From JANLSE01 sp031362265 (GTDB lineage: Bacteria > Chloroflexota > Chloroflexia > Chloroflexales > Roseiflexaceae), in NCBI GenBank assembly GCA_031362265.1, contig JANLSE010000138.1, positions 1 to 5,033 of the forward strand: a stretch of 5,033 nucleotides of DNA. Direction: 5' to 3'. Below the pieces are notes generated by a model. That model ran no database searches and was not told the DNA's origin. It saw only the letters and a program-made list of their open reading frames with translations. The stretch's first letter is position 1; every line of letters begins with the position of its first letter. Positions 1-5,033 of this stretch are shown piece by piece. A program made the translations under genes and the position numbers.

Positions 1-98
1 CTTTCTTCTCCGTATTATAGAACCTTGCGGCGCGTGTGGCAACAGTCCATTTTATACAGTTGCGATATGTTTCGGTGTCGAGTACCATACTTTTGGAA

Positions 99-122
99 CA
101 TTGAAGCATTGAAGCATTGAAA
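99..122. repeat. 8-bp tandem repeat, three copies (CATTGAAG)
   Basis: Three head-to-tail copies of CATTGAAG are seen at 99-106, 107-114 and 115-122; the last copy ends in A instead of G. The tract lies about 100 bases upstream of the sugar-reductase start and directly abuts two further repeat tracts. No protein-coding role is apparent. Such short-period arrays usually arise by replication slippage. Confidence 0.85.
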
Positions 123-148
123 CGCAAGAGCGCAGAACGCAAGAGCGC
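121..148. repeat. 15-bp direct repeat, two copies (core AACGCAAGAGCGC)
   Basis: The 13-base core AACGCAAGAGCGC occurs at 121-133 and again at 136-148, giving a period of 15. It begins inside the last unit of the preceding 8-bp array and runs directly into the next array. It is non-coding in any frame I would accept. Confidence 0.8.
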
Positions 149-188
149 TGTCTCCTTGTCTCGCTGTCTCGCTGTCTCGCTGTCTCTG
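149..188. repeat. 8-bp tandem repeat, five copies (TGTCTCGC)
   Basis: Five consecutive 8-base units run from 149 to 188. The three central units (157-164, 165-172, 173-180) are exact TGTCTCGC, while the first (TGTCTCCT) and last (TGTCTCTG) differ in their final two bases. The array ends 36 bases before the reductase start codon and 23 bases before its Shine-Dalgarno, so it probably lies in the promoter or 5' leader. The unit length is not a multiple of three, so copy-number change would alter spacing and would shift any frame read through it. Confidence 0.85.
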
Positions 189-211
189 TTCTTATGCGGA
201 TTGTGTCGTCT

Positions 212-215
212 GGAG
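212..215 (+). promoter_or_regulatory. Ribosome-binding site that sets the reductase start
   Basis: GGAG at 212-215 stands nine bases before the ATG at 225. The same frame is open further upstream to a TTG at 117, but no Shine-Dalgarno precedes that codon and the added stretch would merely translate the tandem repeats. This site therefore supports the start at 225. Confidence 0.7.
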
Positions 216-224
216 AATATATCA

Positions 225-1199
225 ATGGCAACACGTGTACTCATTACTGGCGTGACTGGGCCAGTTGGTAGCTTCTTAGCGGATTATCTTGTGACTCTGC
301 CGGATGTAGAGGTTCATGCATTTAAGCGCTGGCGCAGCGATCCTCGGCCAATCCAGCAATTAGCTGGGAAACTAACAATTCATGAAGGCGATATTGAAGA
401 TCCCTATACGGTTGCTGCTGCTGTACGCAATGCCAAGCCGGATTTTGTGTTTCACCTGGCTGCGCAGAGTTACCCGAGTGCATCGTGGGCTGCACCAATA
501 ACGACATTTCGTGCCAATGTCGAAGGAACGCTTCATTTGCTTGAGGCTGTGCGGGCGTATGCTCCCAAGGCACGTGTCCATATTGCTGGTTCGGCTGCGG
601 AGTATGGTGTCGTTTTGCCCAAAAACCTGCCGATCCGTGAAGATCATCCATTGCGCCCAGCTTCCCCGTATGGGGTTAGCAAAGTGACACAGGAGTTGCT
701 TGGGTTTCAATATCACGATAACTATGGGCTGCATATCGTTGTGACGCGCTCATTCATTCATGTTGGCCCGCGCCAGGGGGATCGCTGTTCCATTCAGACG
801 TTTTGCCGCCAGATGGCACTGATTGAAGCTGGTGTGCAACCACCACAACTCATGGTTGGGAACCTGGAAGCACGCAGAGATTTTACGCATGTTCGGGATG
901 TGGCACGCGCACTCTGGCTTCTGCTTCAGCGTGGCACACCTGGCACAGCCTACAATCTGTGTAGTGGAATCGATACCCGAATTGGTGATATTGTCGATAT
1001 GGTGATCGCACGTGGGCGCATCCACGCTGAAGCACATGTCGATCCAGCGCGCCTGCGCCCGCTCGATGAGCCAGTACTGATGGGCGATAACCGCCGTTTG
1101 CGCCAGGATACTGGCTGGGAGCCACAGATCGCGATGCCGCAAATCGTTGATGAAATCCTTGAATTCTGGCGCGGGCGTGTCGCGGCTGGTGATCGCTGA
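225..1199 (+). CDS. rmd: NAD(P)-dependent nucleotide-sugar epimerase/dehydratase, probable GDP-4-dehydro-6-deoxy-D-mannose reductase
   Basis: This 324-residue protein is an extended short-chain dehydrogenase/reductase, a cytosolic enzyme family acting on nucleotide sugars. The N-terminal Rossmann fold is marked by TGVTGPVG at residues 8-15. Basic residues after the second strand (KRWR, 34-37) would suit NADP(H). HLAAQSYPSASW (77-88) follows strand four. The catalytic set is visible as Ser123 in GSAAEYG and the YGVSK motif with Tyr149 and Lys153. The C-terminal substrate part has VGNLEARRDFTHVRDV (211-226) and LRPLDEPVLMGD (277-288). These two segments resemble Rmd, which reduces GDP-4-keto-6-deoxymannose to GDP-D-rhamnose, more than GDP-mannose 4,6-dehydratase. 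Length is normal for the family. The start at 225 is chosen because the Rossmann strand begins right after it and GGAG lies nine bases upstream. No partner gmd or glycosyltransferase is in view, so exact substrate is inferred; a related GDP-mannose dehydratase is the main alternative. Family assignment is sure, Rmd is moderate. Confidence 0.85.
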   Translation: MATRVLITGVTGPVGSFLADYLVTLPDVEVHAFKRWRSDPRPIQQLAGKLTIHEGDIEDPYTVAAAVRNAKPDFVFHLAAQSYPSASWAAPITTFRANVEGTLHLLEAVRAYAPKARVHIAGSAAEYGVVLPKNLPIREDHPLRPASPYGVSKVTQELLGFQYHDNYGLHIVVTRSFIHVGPRQGDRCSIQTFCRQMALIEAGVQPPQLMVGNLEARRDFTHVRDVARALWLLLQRGTPGTAYNLCSGIDTRIGDIVDMVIARGRIHAEAHVDPARLRPLDEPVLMGDNRRLRQDTGWEPQIAMPQIVDEILEFWRGRVAAGDR

Positions 1200-1218
1200 G
1201 GATCTACACAGAACATCC

Positions 1219-1246
1219 TTGACAAGGCTCGATTGAACTATATGCT
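1219..1246 (+). promoter_or_regulatory. Candidate distal sigma70-type promoter for nadE
   Basis: A perfect -35 box TTGACA (1219-1224) is followed, after 16 bases, by TATGCT (1241-1246), which matches four of six -10 consensus positions. It lies just after the reductase stop codon and points toward nadE, with a start expected near 1253. The -10 box is imperfect, so it could be a chance match. Confidence 0.4.
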
Positions 1247-1264
1247 TCCCTTCTGCTTAAAAGG

Positions 1265-1273
1265 TGTTATAAT
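1265..1273 (+). promoter_or_regulatory. Extended -10 promoter for nadE
   Basis: TGTTATAAT (1265-1273) is a consensus TATAAT box preceded by the TGN extension. The -35 region at the usual distance is poor (TTCCCT at 1246-1251 with a 16-base spacer), as is typical of extended -10 promoters. Transcription would begin near 1280, giving a leader of roughly 23 bases before the nadE ATG and carrying its strong ribosome-binding site. No operator or riboswitch is evident in so short a leader. Confidence 0.65.
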
Positions 1274-1292
1274 GACACTAAGTAAATTAGTT

Positions 1293-1299
1293 GGAGGGG
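1293..1299 (+). promoter_or_regulatory. Strong ribosome-binding site of nadE
   Basis: GGAGGGG at 1293-1299 is a near-consensus Shine-Dalgarno placed just before the ATG at 1303. An in-frame TTG at 1291 overlaps this site and so cannot be the start it serves; the site fixes the start at 1303. Confidence 0.8.
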
Positions 1300-1302
1300 A
1301 TC

Positions 1303-3354
1303 ATGGCCTCATTTTATTCAATCTACCGGCATGGTTTTGCGCGTGTTGCGGTGGGTGTGCCATTTGTGAAGGTGGCCGATCCGCATTACAATGCCGAGCG
1401 TATGCTTGGTTTGGCGCAGCGCGCAGCCGATTCTGGTGCTGCGCTCGTGCTCTTCCCTGAGTTAGGGGTTTCGGCTTATACCAACGATGATCTATTTCAC
1501 CAGGATGCGCTACTGGATGCGGTATTGATGGCATTGGATAACATGCGTGCTGCCAGTGAAACGCTAGCGCCATTGTTAGTTGTTGGTGCTCCATTACGAT
1601 TTGCGGGGCGGTTATTCAATTGTGCGATTGCACTGCAGGCTGGCCAGATATTGGGGGTAACGCCTAAGAGTTTCTTGCCAAACTATCGTGAATTTTATGA
1701 GAAGCGCCAGTTTGCAGCCGCGCGTGAGGCCAGTTTCCGCGAAGTGACGCTCTTGGGGCAGCGCGTGCCATTTGGAACCGATCTACTCTACACCAGCATT
1801 GATCTGCCCGGCTTTGTTGCTCACACCGAGATTTGTGAGGATGTTTGGACGCCAATCCCACCGAGCACCTATGCTGCGTTGGCAGGCGCGAGTGTACTCT
1901 GCAACCTCTCGGCATCGAATATTACCATTGGCAAGGCCGATTACCGGCGTGATTTATGTGCGGCACAATCCGGCAAATGTGTGGCAGCCTATCTCTATTC
2001 GGCAGCTGGCCCTGGCGAATCCACCACCGATTTGGCATGGGATGGTGATGCGCTCATTTACGAGAATGGCGAGCTTCTGGCCGAATCCGAGCGCTTCTCG
2101 GCAAGCGAAGATTTGATTATAGCCGATATTGATCTCGAACGGCTTGCACAGGATCGGATGCGGCTCACGAGTTTTGGTGATGCGATCACCGATGTACGTG
2201 AACGGCTCGCCGAATTCCGTGAGGTGGCATTTCGTTTCAGCCCGCCAAGTGGCGATTTGCCCCTTAGCCGTACGGTCAGTCGTTTCCCCTATGTGCCAAG
2301 CGACCCAACGTTACGCGATGAGCGCTGCTACGAGGTCTATAACATTCAGATCCATGGCTTGCTGAAACGTATGACCAGTAGTGGCATCCAGAAGATTGTG
2401 ATCGGTGTTTCTGGTGGGCTTGATTCTACCCACGCGCTGATCGTCGCTGCACGCACTCTGGATCGGCTTGGCCTCCCGCGTAGCAATATTATGGCCTATA
2501 CCATGCCTGGTTTTGCAACCGGTAGCCGCACATTGGCAAATGCGCATGCGCTTATGAATGCACTAGGTGTGAGTGCGCATGAAATTGATATTCGCCCAGC
2601 TTGTATGCAGATGTTACATGATATTGGACATCCCTACGCGCAGGGTGAGCCAGTGTACGACATCACTTTCGAAAATGTTCAGGCAGGCGAGCGTACATCA
2701 CATCTCTTCCGGCTTGCCAATATTCATAATGCCATGGTGCTAGGAACCGGCGATTTAAGTGAACTGGCCTTGGGATGGTGTACCTATGGCGTTGGTGATC
2801 ATATGTCGCACTATGCGATTAACGCATCGGTTCCCAAGACTCTGATTCAGCACTTGATTCGTTGGGTCATCGCGACACGCCAATTGCCAGATGAAGCCAG
2901 TTGGACACTGAAATCGATCCTTGAAACCGAGATCTCACCGGAGCTTGTGCCGATTGATGCGAGCAGTGATCAACCAGGGCAGAGTAGTGAAGCAAAGAAT
3001 GGGCCATATGAGTTACAGGATTTCAACCTGTACTACACATTGCGCTATGGTTTTCGCCCAAGTAAGGTTGCGTTCCTCAGCTATGCGGCCTGGGCCGATA
3101 CGGCACATGGGGGTTGGCCGGAGGGGGTAGCACTCGATCAGCGCAATCAGTATGATTTGGCAACGATCAAGCGCTGGTTGCGGGTGTTTGTATGGCGCTT
3201 CTTTCAGATCAGCCAGTTTAAACGTTCCGCAATCCCAAATGGGCCGAAAGTCGGGAGTGGCGGTTCGCTCTCCCCGCGTGGCGATTGGCGCGCTCCCAGC
3301 GATTCCGAGGCGACAGTCTGGATCACTGAGTTAGAGCACGGCGTACCTGAGTAG
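1303..3354 (+). CDS. nadE: Glutamine-dependent NAD(+) synthetase
   Basis: The protein has 683 residues and catalyses the last step of NAD biosynthesis: ATP-dependent amidation of nicotinic acid adenine dinucleotide, using ammonia released from glutamine. The N-terminal half (about 1-300) is a nitrilase-type glutaminase with the Glu-Lys-Cys triad visible: Glu53 in FPELGVSAY, Lys122 in TPKSFLPNYREF and Cys178 in TEICEDVW. The C-terminal half (about 340-683) is the synthetase, with the ATP pyrophosphatase loop SGGLDST at 370-376, GTGDLSELALGW at 481-492, and the C-terminal block PNGPKVGSGGSLSPRGDW at 645-662. Length and triad spacing fit the long, mycobacterial-type NadE (about 680 residues) rather than the short ammonia-dependent form. 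The domains look complete with no key residue missing. The start at 1303 follows a strong Shine-Dalgarno and an extended -10 promoter. The kinase gene follows after 18 bases, suggesting an operon. Confidence 0.97.
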   Translation: MASFYSIYRHGFARVAVGVPFVKVADPHYNAERMLGLAQRAADSGAALVLFPELGVSAYTNDDLFHQDALLDAVLMALDNMRAASETLAPLLVVGAPLRFAGRLFNCAIALQAGQILGVTPKSFLPNYREFYEKRQFAAAREASFREVTLLGQRVPFGTDLLYTSIDLPGFVAHTEICEDVWTPIPPSTYAALAGASVLCNLSASNITIGKADYRRDLCAAQSGKCVAAYLYSAAGPGESTTDLAWDGDALIYENGELLAESERFSASEDLIIADIDLERLAQDRMRLTSFGDAITDVRERLAEFREVAFRFSPPSGDLPLSRTVSRFPYVPSDPTLRDERCYEVYNIQIHGLLKRMTSSGIQKIVIGVSGGLDSTHALIVAARTLDRLGLPRSNIMAYTMPGFATGSRTLANAHALMNALGVSAHEIDIRPACMQMLHDIGHPYAQGEPVYDITFENVQAGERTSHLFRLANIHNAMVLGTGDLSELALGWCTYGVGDHMSHYAINASVPKTLIQHLIRWVIATRQLPDEASWTLKSILETEISPELVPIDASSDQPGQSSEAKNGPYELQDFNLYYTLRYGFRPSKVAFLSYAAWADTAHGGWPEGVALDQRNQYDLATIKRWLRVFVWRFFQISQFKRSAIPNGPKVGSGGSLSPRGDWRAPSDSEATVWITELEHGVPE

Positions 3355-3357
3355 AGC

Positions 3358-3366
3358 AAAAGGTGA
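3358..3366 (+). promoter_or_regulatory. Ribosome-binding site deciding the kinase start
   Basis: AAAAGGTGA at 3358-3366 matches the AGGTGA part of the full Shine-Dalgarno. Two in-frame ATGs follow, at 3367 and 3373. The first directly abuts the site and is too close; the second leaves six bases and is preferred. The site starts four bases after the nadE stop, so ribosomes finishing nadE could be handed over to the kinase. Confidence 0.6.
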
Positions 3367-3372
3367 ATGACC

Positions 3373-4314
3373 ATGCAACCCCAAGTATCACCGCAAGATC
3401 TTGAGCTGATTCTTTCACAATATAGGATTGGTTCGTATCTCGACTTTGAATTGGCTTTGCGCGGTACAGTTCAGACCAATGTATTCGTCCGCACAACGAC
3501 TGGACGTTTTGTGTTTCGCCGCTACGAAAACCGCTCAAGCGAGTCGGTTCGGTTCGAGGTGAATCTGTTACGCTATCTTGACCGACGCGGTTTTCCTTGT
3601 GTGCCGCCAATCGCGAATATACATGGCGCTCTGATGGGCATCTTCCAGGAAAAACCGTACGCACTGTTTCAATTTATCGAAGGGTACCATATCGAACACC
3701 CTGGGGATGAGCATCAACGGCAACTTATTACTGTGGCCGCTACGCTCCAGAAGCTCACCGCTCGGTATGTACCGCAATATCGAGCACATCGCTGGAATTA
3801 CGGGGTCGATCTCTGTCGCAGACTGGCGCGAGCTGAAGCCCAAAAGATCGCTAATGCACTAGCCTGGAGCAAATTAGCCTGGATGGAGCAAGAGTTATCT
3901 GCGCTTTCGCTGCCGCGATCTATGCCAAAAGGGATTTGTCATTGCGATCTCCATTTCACCAATGTCCTGTATCAGGACAACCGATTTGCCGCGCTATTGG
4001 ATTTTGATGACGCAAACTACACCTATCTGGTGTTTGACTTGGTCGGACTGATGGAGTCCTCGGCGTGGAATTACCCGGCGACACAGTTAGATTGGGCCAG
4101 GGCGCGTGTAATTGTGCAGGAATATCAACGGCAGCGGCCGCTAAGTGCCATCGAGCGGCAACACCTGTTTGATGTCTATAAGCTGAGCGTATTGATCGAT
4201 GCAGTGTGGTATTTTGGCCGTTGGGAAGATGGGGACTTCTATGAACGCAAAAAAGTTACATACCTAAACAGCATTGGGAGGGGAGCATTCTCCCATGCAT
4301 TGTTTTTTGGATAG
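3373..4314 (+). CDS. Phosphotransferase of the APH/choline-kinase fold, homoserine kinase type II-like
   Basis: The 313-residue product has the layout of the aminoglycoside phosphotransferase (APH) superfamily, cytosolic small-molecule kinases that move the ATP gamma-phosphate to a hydroxyl. The N-lobe shows a short nucleotide-binding hairpin, LRGTVQTNVFVRTTTGRFVFRR split across residues 29-50, with Arg49/Arg50 where many family members have the ATP-contacting lysine. The Brenner motif is HCDLHFTN with catalytic Asp192 and Asn197 (190-197), followed by the metal-binding LDFDDA (209-214, Asp210). A helical C-lobe follows, and no signal peptide or membrane segment is seen. The overall pattern recalls ThrB2-type homoserine kinases and other unassigned phosphotransferases, so the true substrate is unknown. 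It lies 18 bases after nadE on the same strand with a ribosome-binding site near the nadE stop, so co-transcription is likely. The ATG at 3367 would add only Met-Thr and is the alternative start. Its last dozen codons coincide with a hairpin and T-run. Confidence 0.88.
   Translation: MQPQVSPQDLELILSQYRIGSYLDFELALRGTVQTNVFVRTTTGRFVFRRYENRSSESVRFEVNLLRYLDRRGFPCVPPIANIHGALMGIFQEKPYALFQFIEGYHIEHPGDEHQRQLITVAATLQKLTARYVPQYRAHRWNYGVDLCRRLARAEAQKIANALAWSKLAWMEQELSALSLPRSMPKGICHCDLHFTNVLYQDNRFAALLDFDDANYTYLVFDLVGLMESSAWNYPATQLDWARARVIVQEYQRQRPLSAIERQHLFDVYKLSVLIDAVWYFGRWEDGDFYERKKVTYLNSIGRGAFSHALFFG
4271..4308 (+). terminator. Possible intrinsic terminator inside the 3' end of the kinase gene
   Basis: GCAT-T-GGGAG (4271-4280) can pair with CTCCC-ATGC (4290-4298), giving nine base pairs with one bulged T and a nine-base loop. 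An alternative inner hairpin uses the second GGGAG (4281-4285) with a CATT loop. The stem is followed by ATTG and then six T (4303-4308). All of it lies within the last codons, so a transcript ended here would lack the stop codon at 4312-4314. Folding is seen by eye, and termination is inferred. Confidence 0.4.
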
Positions 4315-4340
4315 CACGGCATCAGTCGTATCATTTATGC

Positions 4341-4385
4341 AAAAAGGCCACGCTGCAACATTATACCTTGCAGCGTGACCTTTTT
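4341..4385. terminator. Bidirectional intrinsic terminator between the kinase gene and rpsA
   Basis: The arm 4341-4358 (A5, GG, C, then CACGCTGCAA) pairs with 4368-4385 (TTGCAGCGTG, A, CC, T5), giving 17 pairs, one mismatch and a nine-base loop. The A5/T5 ends supply a U-run in both directions. On the + strand, position 4348 against 4378 is a C-A mismatch; on the - strand RNA the same position becomes a G-U wobble, so the stem is continuous for rpsA transcripts. It sits 27 bases after the kinase stop and 18 bases beyond the rpsA stop, as expected between convergent genes. Confidence 0.93.
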
Positions 4386-4402
4386 GGATTGCCTTCAAGG
4401 TT

Positions 4403-5033
4403 CTACTCGGCGGCGGTCTCTTCCTCTTCGGCAGGTGCCGCAGCAGGGGCTTCTTCGACAATTGGCATGCCTTCTTCACCTTCGGCTGGTATGCGGCGCA
4501 GGCTGAGGCCCATTCGCTGGCGCTGCTTGTCAAGGCTGATAATGCGTGCACTGATCGTCTGGCCGGGCTGCAGGAGATCGCGTGGCTGGGTCTGTGGGTC
4601 GGCATCCAGCTCGCTGGCGTGGATCAACCCTTCGACGGCCTCTTCGATCTGAACGAAGGCACCAAATGGTGCAACATTCGTTACTGGCCCACTGACAAGC
4701 TGACCCAGAGTATAGCGCTGGTCGATTGTCTCCCATGGGTTGGGTTGCAGGCGGCGGATGCTAAGCCCGATTCGCTCGCGGTCGGCGTCGATCTCAACAA
4801 CCATAACCTTGACTTCCTGGCCCGGTCCAAGCACCTCACGTGGGTGATTGACGCGCTGCCACGAAAGTTCAGAGATATGTGCGAGGCCATCGGCACCACC
4901 CAGATCGATGAATGCACCGAAATTGGTGAGCTGATTCACACGCCCGCTGAGAATATCGCCTGGCTGTAGTTCGGTGAGTAGGCGATGCTTCTGAGCCTTA
5001 CGCCATTCCTGAGTTGCGCTGCGCTCAGAGAGC
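4403..5033 (-). CDS. rpsA: 30S ribosomal protein S1, C-terminal part (5' end outside the window)
   Basis: The frame is open from the window edge (first full codon at 5032-5030) to a TAG at 4405-4403, giving the last 209 residues. S1 binds mRNA on the small ribosomal subunit and helps initiation. A basic linker (SERSATQEWRKAQKHR, 2-17) leads into one S1 domain (about 22-95), with the signatures LQPGDILSGRV, NFGAFIDLGGADGLAHISELSW and IGLSIRR. A second S1 domain (about 108-181) has FGAFVQIEEAVEGLIHASEL and MGLSLRR. The NHPREVLGPGQEV and LQPNPW segments are typical of ribosomal S1. The tail after residue 182 is acidic and Ala/Glu-rich and probably disordered. An internal GTG at 4939 is not a real start because the S1 domain begins before it. 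More S1 domains are expected upstream, outside the window. A different multi-S1-domain protein is possible but less likely. Confidence 0.88.
   Translation of the reverse strand, partial: LSERSATQEWRKAQKHRLLTELQPGDILSGRVNQLTNFGAFIDLGGADGLAHISELSWQRVNHPREVLGPGQEVKVMVVEIDADRERIGLSIRRLQPNPWETIDQRYTLGQLVSGPVTNVAPFGAFVQIEEAVEGLIHASELDADPQTQPRDLLQPGQTISARIISLDKQRQRMGLSLRRIPAEGEEGMPIVEEAPAAAPAEEEETAAE

Noticed and set aside
60..88. TTGCGA (60-65) and TACCAT (83-88) with a 17-base spacer as a promoter for the reductase.
   Set aside because: Each box matches only four of six consensus positions, so this is not separable from chance. No better promoter was seen in 1-224.
99..188. Direct repeats as a possible CRISPR array.
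   Set aside because: Units are 8-15 bases with no spacers between them; they are simple tandem repeats.
117..224. In-frame upstream extension of the reductase from a TTG at 117, whose translation looks like a signal peptide (basic start, then a Leu/Ser/Val-rich stretch).
   Set aside because: The hydrophobic stretch is only the translated 8-bp repeat array. The family is cytosolic, the Rossmann strand starts right after the ATG at 225, and a ribosome-binding site precedes that ATG.
322..1142. Open - strand frames of 109-130 codons lying opposite the reductase gene.
   Set aside because: They lack recognisable domains, overlap a clearly real gene and have low-complexity, Cys/His/Gln-rich translations typical of antisense shadows.
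1233..1460. A 75-codon + strand frame covering the nadE promoter and start region.
   Set aside because: It overlaps nadE in another frame, contains the -10 box within its own coding sequence and has no family resemblance.
4619..4969. A 116-codon + strand frame opposite rpsA.
   Set aside because: It is the shadow of the S1-domain codons on the other strand, with no ribosome-binding site or domain of its own.
1..5033. Search for a new defence, mobile or other undescribed system.
   Set aside because: All four genes belong to well-known metabolic or ribosomal families, the gaps are short, and no transposase, integrase, toxin-antitoxin pair, RNA gene or long inverted repeats were seen.

Overview
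The window looks like an ordinary bacterial chromosomal segment carrying four protein genes, three on the + strand and one converging on them from the - strand. Base composition is moderate, a little above 50% G+C by eye. The style of the ribosomal protein S1 C-terminus, the long NadE and the short-period tandem repeats before the first gene remind me of Chloroflexota (Chloroflexales). That taxonomic suggestion is an inference from memory of similar sequences, not a search result.

Layout. Positions 1-224 contain no recognisable gene. They hold three abutting short tandem-repeat tracts (99-188) in front of a nucleotide-sugar short-chain dehydrogenase/reductase (225-1199), most likely a GDP-4-dehydro-6-deoxy-D-mannose reductase. 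A 103-bp gap with two candidate sigma70-type promoters leads into glutamine-dependent NAD+ synthetase nadE (1303-3354). Eighteen bases after the nadE stop begins an aminoglycoside-phosphotransferase-fold kinase (3373-4314), almost certainly co-transcribed with nadE. The 3' end of the kinase gene carries a hairpin plus T-run that could itself terminate transcription. Just beyond lies a long, near-perfect hairpin flanked by A5 and T5 (4341-4385), a bidirectional terminator between the kinase and the convergent gene. The - strand gene (4403-5033, running off the window edge) is the C-terminal part of ribosomal protein S1, with two S1 domains and an Ala/Glu-rich tail.

How the genes relate. nadE and the kinase form a probable two-gene operon, but the kinase substrate cannot be read from the sequence, so a link to NAD metabolism is only a guess. 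The sugar reductase has its own ribosome-binding site and is separated from nadE by promoters, so it is probably a separate unit whose partner genes for GDP-deoxysugar synthesis lie elsewhere. rpsA is an independent translation gene. I found no defence system, mobile element, CRISPR array, RNA gene or other undescribed system. The most notable features are the compound repeat tract, the terminator embedded in the kinase coding sequence, and the nadE-kinase pairing.
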